Of a stretch of DNA of 64,000 nucleotides, positions 34,902 to 46,995 are shown piece by piece. Made by a program: the position numbers and the translations under genes. Position 1 is the first letter of the stretch; each line of letters opens with the position of its first letter. Origin of the DNA: Steromphala cineraria (taxonomy: Eukaryota; Mollusca; Gastropoda; Trochida; Trochidae); the NCBI GenBank assembly GCA_916613615.1, contig OU744726.1, positions 22,261,515 through 22,325,514 on the forward strand. Direction: 5' to 3'. The notes under the pieces are model-generated. The model saw only the letters and a program-made list of their open reading frames with translations. It made no database searches and had not been told where the DNA came from.

Positions 34902-35296
34902 CTGAAAGTATATTTAAATGATAAGTTAACATAAACTTGAACATGGTCAATACATTGTATCATTAATCAAAGGCGACTGTGATTTTATAAAGGTGTGAAA
35001 CTAATATATGACGTTGCCTTTCTCCGAAATATCTCTGAGGATCATTACGATTGAAACAGAAGCGGACACAATGGCGTGACGTCATATCTATTTTTAGTTA
35101 AAAAGGGGAAGCCCCTCGTTTGCATTGAGACGTCTTAGAGTATTTTGGAATGATGTAGTAGTGTTTATTTAGCCTTGATAAATAATTTTCATACCTTACA
35201 AACGCACTTTGGTGGATTGTTTTGTAAATTACGTAATTATATACATGACCGCCCCTCTTTTGCGTACATCGTATTAATTCAGAAACAGGGAATTTA

Positions 35297-35476
35297 CATG
35301 TAGCTCAGTGGAAGAGTGTCCGCTCGTGAACCAGAATACCATGGTCGGAGTTGTTTCGACGGTCAGCATTATAAGAAGAAAACAACGCTTGAACTGGCTC
35401 TGCACTGTGGCTGCCGGGTGCAAATTGCACATAATGAGTTTACAATGTATCTTGTATTGTTGTCAATAAATGTTTG
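35297..35476 (+). mobile_element. tRNA-derived SINE, copy 2, decayed
   Basis: TGTAGCTCAGTGGAAGAGTG and TCCGCTCGT match the A-box half of the SINE at 33992-34245. AACTGGCTCTGCACTGTGG, GCTGCCGGGTGC and TCAATAAATGTTT follow its body and tail in order. The B box is lost (GGTCGGAGTTGTTTCGAC). Confidence 0.7.
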
Positions 35477-36640
35477 GAATTCGGTGTTACTGTATGTCTC
35501 TAACATTGTGACTACAAGGATTTGAAAATGAGATGATCATGGTTTTCGCCATATTTCGCCGTTCTTTCAACATTTGCATCACAGATATTGCCGTAAATCA
35601 TGTAAATTCATCCAAATTGAAATCGTGTAAAATCGTAAAATAACTTCTGTCTTGTGAGAATAAGTGCGCTTCGCACATGTGAATCGGAAAGAGTTTACAC
35701 TGTTAGATGTATTTTTTTCTACAAACAACTTCTCTTTCAACAACTTTAGTGTCACTTTGTCTACACTGTGATTATAAATTAACGCTACATGAGAGTGTTT
35801 ATGGAAAATCTATTTGTTTAAGGGGGTGTCAGGTCGACAGAAGCTGATGACAGAAAAAGTGTGCATATAGTATGTTTGATAAGACTGTATACAATAGCCC
35901 TGTAGGAAAAATTGGCTTTTCAAATGTTTGATGTTGGTCAATTTCATGTCGCTGAACTAACTTTGATTTCAGCCAATCAGAATTCGGCATATCTAGCACA
36001 GGATGTACTTTCCTTGCAATAGAGGTTATTTACTAAGGACATTATACATGCGTAACCTTCGCATATGATTTGCTGTTGTTTACCCATAGAAAATGATACA
36101 GAGTAAGATCTGAAAACCAAGGTCAGAAACTGTCCTATTTGCCTTTTTAAAGCTTCTGTTAAATATTAACTAAATTACTAATAGAAATGTCTCAATACGT
36201 ATGAAAATTCAAGATAAAATTCAGAAAATGAACATCCGTCATCGATTTGGAAATGAATGTGGCCATTTATATTATATGTACAGGCAGATCACCTGCATTT
36301 CTGAAAAAAAAATCAAGTTGAATATAGTGTTCTTTGTGGAAAATTTTGATTACTTATAGTTACGATGTTATTTAAATCGGAAAATATCCAGCATTAAATT
36401 GAATCATAAAAAAATTGTTTTATTTTGTTTGCAATCATATAGTTTGTGTTAGACATGCATACTTAAATACTAGTATCTGTTGCAATAGATATCCTGCTTA
36501 ACCCTCTACATCACGTTAATAACACAATGACTAAAACACTCAAACCGCGAAAGAAGAATTCCTTTATATGTCACTAATGATAGCTAATTAACTAATAATG
36601 TTGAGGCAGCAACTGACTTTAATTTGCAAGGCATGTTAGT

Positions 36641-36797
36641 TATAGAGCTGTTAATCTGTCAGTTATTCTCAGAATTCTGAGGTAGTCTTGAACCAATTTA
36701 TCAGTAGCTTCGACCTGTAAGGCAATCAAGTAGGTCTTGTTTCTCCAACGATGGTACATAGTTAAGATCGCAATGTCTTCAACTATAGGAAACTGCA
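36641..36797 (-). pseudogene. decayed duplicate of an F-BAR-like gene exon with intron flanks
   Basis: Read on the minus strand, ATTTGCAGTTTCCTATAGTTG and GAAGACAT.GCGATCTT.C align with the exon at 31356-31471, including the acceptor. The segment TCAGAATTCTGAGAATAACTGAC aligns with its end and donor region. The match continues into the following intron (TAGAGCTGTTAATCTGTCAG against TAGAGCTGTTGACCTGTCAG). A stop replaces a codon early in the copy (TTC CTA TAG), so it is non-coding. Because intron sequence is included, it arose by DNA duplication and not by retroposition. Confidence 0.75.
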
Positions 36798-37097
36798 AAT
36801 ATCACTCAGTATCTGGTAATAAAGTCGCTAGGTTTTTTCAATGCTATTAAGTGGCATGATGATTTTCATGATGATAACCGATATACGGCCTCATTTCTAA
36901 TACCATGAAGTAAGTAAAATAACATCGACGTTTTGCGTGATGTTGATGTTATGTTGGGTCCTTATCCATAAATTAAATAAGGTATTCCCAGTTGATCTAT
37001 ATCAAGAACTTCTCAGATGCATTTCCCATTGAGAAAATGTAGCAAAACCCCTCAGCGTCTTGTTCACACTTTTAAATACGTTTTGCAGTAATCATTC

Positions 37098-37428
37098 CAT
37101 TCTATCCCCACGGAGGCAGATCAAGTCATGAAATTTTGATACGGCCTCTGTTATATTACGCCGAGATCTGTGGGTTCCGGTAGTTTCCCCTGGCGGAAAA
37201 AAAATGCACCACAATCCATTTGAATTTCTTTATCACATACGCTTCTCGCATGGAAAGAGTGGTTCATATCACAATGCTTTTGTCATGATTCAGTAGCCAA
37301 AATGATGATTTTAGAACAGCGTCAATGATTGCACAACTAACTTTGATTGCCTCCAATCAGGCATATCCCATTCAATCCAACGAATTCGGCGTAATAGAAC
37401 AGAGGCTGTATCAAGAGTTCAGAGAATG
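37098..37428. mobile_element. Mutator-type MITE, copy 3 (reversed interior)
   Basis: It starts CATTCTATCCCCACGGAGGC and ends AGAACAGAGGCTGTATC...AGAGAATG. The interior (TTTCCCCTGGCGGAAAA, CTTCTCGCATGGAAAGAGTG, TTGCCTCCAATCAGGC) is the complement of the interior of the copy at 12098. The flanks TAATCATTC and TACTCATTC agree at 8 of 9 positions, a near-intact 9-bp target duplication. It lies about 280 bp past the amidase stop. Confidence 0.8.
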
Positions 37429-37711
37429 TACTCATTCATGTTAATTGGGTAAATAATTGGTTACTTTTATGTCTTCAGAAATGGCTTGAAGTCCTTTGCG
37501 TTTTGACACCAACTTTTAATTATCAAAAATTGTTGCTACAGTCAAATTTTCTATTTTTACTTTTAATTACGCTGATGTAAAAAATAATGAAAAAACAGTT
37601 AATAGAAGCTACAAAAAGCACGAATTTGGCAAAACATCAAAGCTTGATAATCACTAATTAGACGATCGTATGTCCCGAATGGGCAATGTCAATGGGACAT
37701 CAATGTTAGGC

Positions 37712-40700
37712 TTAAGTTGGATGATCTCTGACTCTTTCGAAAGCTCGTGCAACTTGTAGAACTGTTGTCTCGTCAAAATGGCGACCAACAATCGTGAGAC
37801 CGACCGGAAGTCCCTCACTGAAACCCGCGTTGATTGACAGGGCAGGGTGACCCGTGATGTTGAATGGACACGTGTTCGCTTCCATCGTTGAGGCTATTTC
37901 CATCTGACCTGTCAACGAAGTAGATAGGCCTAATTGAATGATTGTAGTTTATCATTTCTTTATATTGAAATAAACATTCTTTATTTTGGGACCGTTATTA
38001 TGCGAAAATGAAATCATTGGTAATATTCAGGACCGATTGCAGACATAATGTGTTTTAGGCTTATACATAAAGTCAATCCAGTTAAACATGTTCCCGGTAA
38101 TAATCATTTTGGTTGCTTTCGAATTGATGTTTGCACAATTAGCACAATTTTAGGTAAATAATAAAAAAGAGAATCTAAGTCATTTATTGAGTGTTGAAAG
38201 CCTTCCTAATGCATGCAAAGGTATTTTATCAGTGCTATGATTTACCATGTGGTATCTTGCAGAAATATTATGGTTTGTAAAATATTGAAAAACAGTGTCT
38301 TATATTGGTTTACATGACGTTTCCCATACAAGCATATATATGTTCTAATCTAGAACCAATTATCAACAATAATTGTGTAAATAATAGTAGGGTATATTTT
38401 GGAGCTATAAATTCCAAAAACTCAGTTATATGTCACGAAATTCATATTTCAAATACAATCGAGGAACACGACGTTTGGTACAAACTAATGTTCCTTTATT
38501 AGGCACCAAGATGTCGTGGAAAGAAAGCATTTAACCCTTAAGCAAAATACAATATAATCTGTAGTGCTCACCTTTTAGTGGGAGTTTTTCAGTCGGAAGT
38601 TTGGATGCTTTATACGTCGTAGTCGGCATCACAAGTACGTCATAGTTATCCAGTGCGACGTCGTAAGCTTTACGTAACGTCAGTGTTGCGCCCTGTGCCA
38701 TGCTATAAAGATCGTTATCGTATGCCCTATCTAGGTACTCCCCAACCACGTAATAAAATTTTAATATGTCTGTAAGTTCATCTGGCTTATTCTTGAGTCC
38801 ATGGCATAATGCCTTCTGACTTGACAGCGAGTAGAAACCGTTTCCCCATGTGTCTGAAAATGTTTATTTAAGGCTATATCTGATATGATACATCTTCCTA
38901 CACAAAGCCTAAAAACCCAGTTTCCGAACTGTCAGTTTTATGCCTTGCTGCATACCCTGGAGTTTCCTGTGCCTGCTTTCTAGCTTCCTATGACAGAAAG
39001 CAATAGTCCAATCAGAAAGTAACTGGAGGTTGCTAACAATCGCTTGGATGGGCGTTGATGTCAGCACAGAAAACTCAAGGGTCGGCAGCAAGGCATAAAA
39101 CTGACAGTTCGGAAACTGACGTTTTAAGCTTTGCGATAGGAAGATGGATATGCTATGATATGCTCAGGTTTTCGAATAAAGTGTTATTTTCTTTGATAAA
39201 CAGTCCTGATTACGATAATTTCTATATCTTTAATCATTTTTCGAAGCAGTTTTCTCTCAAGTCTGTAAATTTAAAAATGCCTTAATACATTATGACTGAT
39301 GTCCATTTTTTTAGCCTGACATGTTATTTTCAGTTTCAGTTAATCTCAATAATGTCGTGACTTTGAATAACGTTGAAATAAGATAAATTGTCGGTAACAC
39401 ATATTCATACCCATGGGGTTTGTTATGATATCCCATTTTAAATTACAAAAGTTATGTTTACGTATCTGACTGGCAATTGAGTCATTTACCATTTTGAAGC
39501 GGACTTAAAATCACATTTCTTACGTCTTGACTTGAACAATCCATGGTAGCCACCTTGAGCATTCACTAGACAAGCGACATCTGGACCTATTTGAAGAGAA
39601 ACGGTGTATTTGTTTAATTTTGATAAGACATTTGTAAAGAATCATGTTACATTTACTTAATACTTTCAAGAGATTGATGTTGAAAAAGCCCATACTTTTG
39701 TATGGAATATTGTATGTTCATATAGATTCCCCGAACTTAAAATGGCAACATTAATTTGTTTTGTATGTCATTAAACTATTATATCGAATATCACTCTGTG
39801 TCATTAAAGTATATTATGATAAAATAGTTGGCTTTTCAAGCTGACAGTCAAAATATTGATATTTCAGAACTTCAAAGCATGTTTTTCCTTATCTATCACT
39901 TTACCAATGCCCAATTATATGTTCTTCAAAAATAAATATGAAATATGGTCGACTTTAAGTGTCTGAAATCGCATTATATACCACATAAACATTACGTATA
40001 TGGCAGTTCTGAAGGAAATGACCATAGGTGAAAATACGAAATTTAATAAGTTAAACGTTTAAATAACCTCGATTAGGGATGGTCCATAACTAATGGTGTT
40101 CGTTATATGTGTTTCTCTCATGCTATAAGTAAACGACTCACACCCTGTATGACGTACCGTATGTGTGTTGAGGAACGGATACTTCCTCCACTGTTGGCCC
40201 TTCTCCCCTCAGTCTATCCACTGCTCTCCTGACCACATCCACCACATCCTGCTCGCTACATGCCTCCATCCCTTCCCTCAACACGCCCACCTTCTTGCCG
40301 GCGATACCATGCTCGAGCTTCATGATCAAGTGGTGAACAGAGTGTCAAGAACAGGGGACAATTTCATTGAGCTTTTTTGTAAACATTAAACATCTACATG
40401 CATGTGTAACATTAAATTCAAAAACTTAATATACCTACTAGTATCTATTAAGACCTTATAATTAACATTCCGACAAAATGTTCATCTACACACAGTGTGA
40501 ATATGAAAAGACACAATCAAACCATTCTAACGAAGATCAATCTTAAAGGGACAGTAGCACGTTTTTAGGAGGAAAAGAGGTGATGTCAGAAAAATGAAAA
40601 TAAATGGTTCCAGTTGAAAGACAATGTATACTAAATTGAGCAGTAATAAATCAAAGATATAACATAAAGTTTAGCCATGCGACTCATTTTTCTTTCACAA

Positions 40701-43700
40701 AATGAATTAAAGGTGTTCACACAAAAATGGCCGCCAATGGATTTTATGTGAATCTTCATACTTTGTCCTCTGACTGTGGATGATTAGCTTGTGTAATGAG
40801 ATTGTTGACACTGTCAAAATAATACATTTAGCATTCACTTACAATTATCAGTGAGAAATTCAAATTATAAAATTATCAAAAAACGTGCTACTGCCCCTTT
40901 AAAACAGAGTGTCAAGAAGAGGGTTAAAATCTCATTACATCAAACATCTACATGCATATGTAACATTCAATTCAAAAACTTTAGACACTGTTCTTTTAAC
41001 ATTGTTTGGTTCAATCATATAGGGCATCTTTTTTATAAGTTCTAGTGAACATTTTAGAAAAACATTATCTTTCATAAACATTTTTATTGACAACACAAGA
41101 AAAGAGCTTTTGAGCGCCCTTCTATGCAATTGAAATTGTTTTTATCGAACAATATGCATGGTATACCATTCTTTTGGAAACCTTTTACTATTCTATTGAG
41201 CATATTTGTATACCATTCTATCCAACATCTTTAAATACATACATTGTGCACCTTTGAGTACCTTTACCAACATCTTTGTTTTTCATTCTATCAACAGCTT
41301 ACGAATTTAATTCAGACAAATGTTCAGCTACAAACATTGAGAATATGAAATGACACTATTCTTATGAACATCCATTTTCATTGTATGATAAATGAATGCT
41401 TATCATGGTCAAGAAGACAACGAAGCAACGGTAGTCACATATTTGTTTGAAACCCAAATATTGTCTGCAACTTCCTATTAAAAATTTTTTGGTAGTTTTT
41501 TGGGGGAAATATTCATTGCCAATCTGTTGAATTCGATTTTAAAAACTCGTTAAATTTATTTAAATGTAGGTAGCAATTTATATCGCGAGAGATTACAGAA
41601 TCTGAACTGTGTTACAGAACTGAAATTTCAAAATTTGTAGATTGGTGTAAATCAAACTTTTTGTTTTTGAATGTGCAGAAAACCAAAGAAATGGTCATAG
41701 ATTTTAGGAAAAAGGAGTCTACATTAAATGCTGTGATTATAGATGATGGTGAAATAGAAAGAGTAACAGAATACAAATATTTGGGTACTGTCTTGGATTC
41801 AAAACTTTCTTGGAACGAAAATACTGGCAAAATTTATAAGAAAGGACAGCAACGCTTGCATTTTTTGTGGAGATTGAGACATTTTTAAATAGATCAAACT
41901 ATATTGAGGTTATTTTACAGAACATTTATTCAAAGTATCTTGACCTTTAATTTCTTGAGCTGGTACGGAAATCTGTCTGTTCAGAATAAAAACAAACTCT
42001 CAAAAATTGTTAAAACAGCTTCAAAAATTATTGGACTTCCAATTGAAAGTATCGGCGATTTTTATGAGCAGCAAATTTCCAAGAAAACAAATACAATTTT
42101 AAGTGACCAATCACATATCCTTTTTTCGGAATATTCTTGGCTACCTTCAGGACGCAGACTGCGCATGCCGACTGGGAGAACAAACAGGTTTCGCTACTCT
42201 TTTATTCTAAACAGTGTTCGTTCCTACAATGAGCAGTTTATTGATTACTGTTATATTTCTGTTTTAGTCAAGTGAATGTGAGTGTGACTAAATAGGATGT
42301 GTTCATGTTTATTTAGACAAATCTTATGCATAATAATATTATCATGTACATTTAGTTTGCTTTGTTTGTAACTGGAGAACTGTATATGAACTCAGTGTTG
42401 TTATAGCTATTCAACATCAACTTGCCAATTTCAGGTATTATGTATAAAATGTTGGCTCTAATTTCAGGTATTATATATAATACCTGAAAATTTCAGGTAT
42501 TATACATAATACCTGATTATACGTTTTAACTGTAACATATATATGATGTAAAACAAATTTCCCTTGGGACAATAAAGACATTATCTTATCTTATCTGATA
42601 TCGTTCTTTGGAAAATCTATGTAATTCAACTAAATCCTAATCTTACTTCTTTTGTATATTCCTTGCTTGTGATTGAAGCATTCTGTCGTGGATCCTTTCC
42701 GTCATCGTACCCAGCGATTACCTTCGGGTAGAATGTTTCAGTTGGAGACAAATTATAGTGGGTGTGCATGCTAATTTTTCCGTTACGTAAGAGTATGAAA
42801 AGCAATAAAGGACAGTCAATACCAATGCAAATATAGAAAGATCGACCGTAATTTTTCAAAAGTGATAGTTAGATGGCACTTATACTTTAACAAAAAGTCC
42901 TCAATTATATCGTTTGAAATAGTTAAGATAATTGCCAGGGGCAGAGGACATTGTTAACAATATTAACAATATTGGGTAGAGGGCGTTATCAAGTTAATTG
43001 CTTTGGGCAGAAGGATATAATTTAGATTTACCAGACCTCAGGTAAATTACGAAAAAAAGTGTCCCGGGAGAATAATAGAGTGACGTCACTGGAGTCTCAT
43101 AACAGTATTTGACTTCTGACGACATATGTATTGAGAAAACATGCACTTTTAATATAAATTTGAATAAATAAGATCACAGTTACTGAACAATTTGAGTTCA
43201 GACGACGCATGAATTAAGTAAATAATGCAAATTGTGTTTCAAAGATCACATAAGACTGAAAATTGTCCGTTAAAATTCACATATAAATGTATGACATATG
43301 GTGTACCTCCAACAGCAGTGCACAGTCCGTGACAGTCCGGGTCATAGGTCCGAGGTGGTCCATGCTGACTTCTAGCGGCATGGCTCCTGTGTAGGGCACC
43401 AGTCCATGGGTCGGCTTCAATCCCACAATGCCACACCAACTAGCAGGTACCCGGATTGAGCCTCCCTGGTCCCCGCCTATTGCCATGTCAACAGCTCCTG
43501 CGGCAACCTAAGTTGTAGAGGAAATTGGGGAATTTCTTAAATGTGTAGAAAATTTCATTTCATTTCACTTTATCGTTGAACATTCAAGAGTACAATATGA
43601 GTACATACGGAAAAGGGTACAATTTTGAGAGGGCTTGCCCGAGTACAGACTGTTTGCCATAACGCGAGGAAATCAGGTCATAATGCGGGTTACACTTCCA

Positions 43701-46680
43701 TGGAACAATCCGACAGTGTTTTGTTTTTAAAATTCATTTAATAAATTCTATTTCTTGATCAATGTATGTGTAATACAACAAATCAAACAAATGAAATGAT
43801 TCAAAACAAAGTGGATTGTTTTTATTGTAATTCCAAAAATGTAGTTTATGAAAAAAATAATTTCCATCAGCTGGCATTGATCCTCGATATAATTAAATTA
43901 TCAGTATAAGATTATAAATATCTAGGTATGGTGTCTCATCATCTTGAAGAGCCCTACCAGAGCACCGTTTCCTGAACTAGAGCCACCGGATGATCTGGAC
44001 ATGTCGTGTGGGTTGGTCACGTGACCATTACAGCACAGGAAACTGGAAGCATCATAACAGAGAGGTTCGCAGTTTGTTTTCCCAATGATGTGTCCACCTT
44101 TTAAAATATATAATAAAATAACATCAACTCATAGTTCAAATTCAAGTTTGTTTTAATCATTTCAATGAATTCAGGGTTTGTTTTCAAGATTGGTTTAAAA
44201 AAGTTGTCAAGAAACCGGCAAATTACAAACTTATTTATTTTGTTTCTATGAATATGATTGGTTTGTATATTTTGTTGTTTCAAAAGTGGAAGACACAGTT
44301 TTTGATATTCAATCTAGTTAAGTAACAGACCTTTCTGGCTATGAAGTGTTGTTCGATTTTAATAACATCTAACCTTATCTGTTTCAATCTTACTTTTCTA
44401 ATCCTAAAATTTTGCATCTTATATTTTCAAGTCTAACCCTTACATTACAATTTGAGAAATGATACATTGGCGAAGCTCTTTACAAGTTAATCTTATCTTA
44501 TCTTATCTTATCTTATCTTATCTTATCTTATCTTATCTTATCTTATCTTATCTTATCTTATCTTATCTTATCTTATCTTATCTTATCTTATCTTATCTTA
44601 TCTTATCTTATGACTTACCTGCATGAAGAACTCGAGAGACGACAGTTGCATCAAACTCAGGTATGTATCCCTCCATCAGTTTACTTCCATTCTGCATAGG
44701 CACTCCCCCTACAGAGATGTTGTCTTTGATACCGATTGTTCTACCTGCGAGTTTACCTGAGGCGGCCCCTTTGATGTCGCAACGCCATGCCCTGACATAA
44801 CGAGTCAACCGCTTAAAGTTTCAAATACATTTCTGCATTGTGATTTGGCAGTATAGGTCAGGGTCACATATAGATATATCAAGTTAGTATTTTGTAACTC
44901 ACAACACGTCCAAACGATTTCTTATTGTTAGTGAACAATATACTTCAAGTGTAAAAAGTCGACTTTTTGTCATTTCTATCTACCACTGGGGAAACTGTTG
45001 ATCAACACCCTAACGCTAAACAAGAGGAAAGCAAGGGGTTTAATGTTATATAAGTTGGACTTTGCTTGAACGCAAACTTTTGGAGTAATCGCCCCTGTTA
45101 CAATTGACCCCGCTCTCCCCTATTTATAACCAAGTTAAATATCATTCCAACACTGACATCAGTGTATGTTACTGTTCGTTTTTGTTGTAGATTATACATA
45201 AGGATACTAATCAGATCCTATATGAAAACGTCGGCTTATACCTTAAAATTGGAATTGTACAATACCATATTATTATCATATAATATGATACAATATCATA
45301 ACTTCTATAACATACCATCCATTACAAGGGTTTTCGCGTTGTATAGGTTTGCTCCCCTTGTGACGATGTTCTTGAGGCTTCAGAATCGGCTGTTCCATTG
45401 ACGAAACCCTTCTTATTGAGGCATTGATTGACTCAAACTGACCTACAATACAAACCAAAGAATTCTCTTCAAGAAACAGTAGCACACCCAGGTAAATAAG
45501 ATTGGTCGTACTGGGGTATAAAAAGACCTGCATATAGGGTTCTCTGTATTAACAAGTGAGTGCTTGAGTTAATATTTAGCATTTATTTTGAGCTTAAAGC
45601 TGTCATCGTCCTTATGTCATCGAGACATTCATTAAAGGGACAGTCCTTTCGGGTGGTTTTGGTGGAAACACAATTCAAGAATACGTCCTTGCTTATACTT
45701 ATATATGATTGTAAATGATCATTTCATACTTATTTCCAAATATGTTACATTTTAGTTGTTCTGAATTTAACATTTTGACAAACAACAGAATGCAATGGAT
45801 CACTGCGTCCACTTGAATTTCGTTTCGAAAAAAATAACCCGATAGGACTATCCCTTTAAACAATTGCACTTGAACAGGTGGGTCTTTTTTACATTCTTGG
45901 TGTCTGTTAGGAGTCTGCAATTGGTAAATAATTCTTTATTCCTTAGATTTCTTGATATCAGAACTACTCTTGATAGATAATAAAATAGAGCCATGGGCTC
46001 TGTAGCTCATCAGGCTTTACATTTGATTTCGCTATAGGGTGTGGCCAATGTGGTGCCCCCTTAATAGGGGCCATGGGGCCACCAAAGCTACAATTTTGGT
46101 CCTCATTAGATAAGGAGTTTGTACACAAATTTTCAGCTTTCTAGGCCTTCTACTTCTGGAGAAGAAAATGAAAATAAGTTTTAAGGGCGTGGCCCCTGTG
46201 GCCCTAAATTGGGGTCAGATGGTCACCAAAGTTACAAATCAGAATCCCCACATGCCAAGGTACCTGTACACACAATTTCAGCTCTCTAGTCTAGAGTCAT
46301 TGGTTCTGGAAAAGAAGACGAACATAGGTTTTAAGGGTGTGGCCCCTGTGGCCCTAACTTGGGGTCACAGGGTCACCAAAGTTACAAATCAGAATCCCCG
46401 CATGCCAAGGTACACACAATTTCAGCTCTCTAGTGTTTATGGTTTATGAGGAGAAGTCGAAAGTGTCAAAACTTTACGGACGACGGACGGCTTGATGAGC
46501 TAAAAATTCACGAAGCCATTGAATCTTTTAATTACTTTTTAGTATTAGAATGAGCAGCTTTTCTAATAATACCTTGTATGGTTTCTATGTCTTCTTCACT
46601 GCAGTTGAGATGCAGATCTCTATTGATCCGGGAAAGTTCACTGATCGACGGATTGTTTATTTCCTGGTCGAGTCCTTTAC
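37712..46680 (-). CDS. amidase-signature family hydrolase, 10 exons, short 5' exon missing
   Basis: Exons on the minus strand: 46573-46680, 45316-45442, 44619-44791, 43958-44097, 43307-43507, 42647-42721, 40158-40317, 39524-39586, 38572-38853, 37712-37908 (stop TAA). Every junction keeps frame and GT-AG, giving 508 residues, close to full length for the family. The Ser-cisSer-Lys triad is present: Lys in TIGIKDNIS, cis-Ser in [12 protein letters not shown], nucleophile Ser in [13 protein letters not shown]. The whole amidase signature fits. Motifs such as [23 protein letters not shown] and [10 protein letters not shown] place it with the Rhodococcus-type amide hydrolases and not the vertebrate FAAH1 branch. 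It should hydrolyse a carboxylic amide to acid and ammonia or amine; the substrate is unknown. The first exon seen begins in phase after an acceptor (ATTTATAG), so a short start exon lies further upstream. No signal peptide can be judged without it. Confidence 0.9.
38886..39160. mobile_element. inverted-repeat MITE in an amidase intron
   Basis: The left arm contains CAGTTTCCGAACTGTCAGTT and TTATGCCTTGCTGC; the right arm contains GCAGCAAGGCATAAAACTG and ACAGTTCGGAAACTG. Pairing also extends outward through CATCTTCCTA / TAGGAAGATG. The central part is unique and non-coding. It lies between the exons 39524-39586 and 38572-38853. Confidence 0.75.
40543..40902. mobile_element. MITE family B, copy 2 (most complete)
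   Basis: It starts TTAAAGGGACAGTAGCACGT and ends ACGTGCTACTGCCCCTTTAA, well-matched inverted ends. The interior matches the copy at 13125-13484 (GGTGATGTCAGAAAAATGAA, CACAAAAATGGCCGCCAATG). It sits in the amidase intron before the exon at 40158-40317. Confidence 0.8.
41600..42595 (+). mobile_element. 3' part of a Rex1-like LINE with one in-frame stop
   Basis: The open frame carries the C-terminal end of a reverse transcriptase: [54 protein letters not shown], a stop at 41886, then [20 protein letters not shown] and [17 protein letters not shown]. This wording is typical of the Rex1 group. The element is missing everything 5' to the YADD box. The 3' end is ACAATAAAGACATTATC followed by short TTATC repeats. 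It lies in the intron between amidase exons 42647-42721 and 40158-40317, opposite to the gene. Confidence 0.82.
42432..42516. repeat. tandem short palindromes in the LINE 3' region
   Basis: AATTTCAGGTATTAT occurs three times within 80 bp (with TGTATAA, ATATAATACCTGAAA and ACATAATACCTGATT following). The second and third form self-complementary hairpins around TTCAGGTATTATATATAATACCTGAA. They lie between the LINE coding end and its tail. Confidence 0.6.
44483..44610. repeat. (TTATC)n microsatellite, about 25 copies
   Basis: An uninterrupted pentanucleotide array. On the minus strand the amidase intron starts GTAAGTCA at 44618 and the TAAGA array begins immediately after. The same pentamer forms the 3' tail of the Rex1-like LINE at 41600-42595, so the array may be an expanded LINE tail, but no LINE sequence is recognisable beside it. 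Confidence 0.95.
45632..45859. mobile_element. MITE family C, copy 1
   Basis: It starts TTAAAGGGACAGTCCTTTCG and ends CCGATAGGACTATCCCTTTAA with inverted ends. The interior includes GGAAACACAATTCAAG and TGATCATTTCATACTT. It matches, reversed, the element at 51599-51831. It is located in an amidase intron. Confidence 0.75.
46004..46501. mobile_element. inverted-repeat element with three 150-bp units and GGAC tract
   Basis: AGCTCATCAGGC at the left is answered by GCTTGATGAGCT at the right. Three units of about 150 bp (from about 46029, 46179 and 46329) carry GTGTGGCCCCTGTGGCCCTA, GGTCACCAAAGTTACAAATC and CACAATTTCAGCTCTCTAG. A short GGACGACGGACGGC tract precedes the right end. It lies in the amidase intron between exons 46573-46680 and 45316-45442. 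Confidence 0.7.
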
Positions 46681-46809
46681 CTATAAATATGATGAATTTC
46701 ATTTTGTTATGGCATGGTTTGCTTAAAAGCAACATCATGTCAGTTAAAATCTACAATGTAGTTTCATCAACTTAATAGCAACTTGTTAGACGAATGTTAT
46801 TTTTTTAAA

Positions 46810-46995
46810 CTAAATTTCTGCAGTGCAGTGCATCTTAAGGAACAACTCTTTCAGTATGCTATTCCAAACTTGCTCATTGTTACTTAAATGTATATAAGGA
46901 GGATGCCCGAAGTACTGAAATAAGTCAGACGTCCCTCGCAAGACATAATTCACACCAGTTCTCATCACTTCAAGCCTTGCTTCTGAGCGCCAACA
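46810..46995 (-). other. unassigned protein-like open frame, about 60 codons
   Basis: The minus-strand frame reads SEARLEVMRTGVNYVLRG, then YFGHPPYIHLSNNEQVWN, ending in a TAG at 46810. The composition is unusually protein-like for non-coding DNA here. I do not recognise the family. It could be a fragment of a mobile element or an exon of an unknown gene; it does not join in phase to the amidase exon at 46573-46680 by any splice site I can see. Confidence 0.25.
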
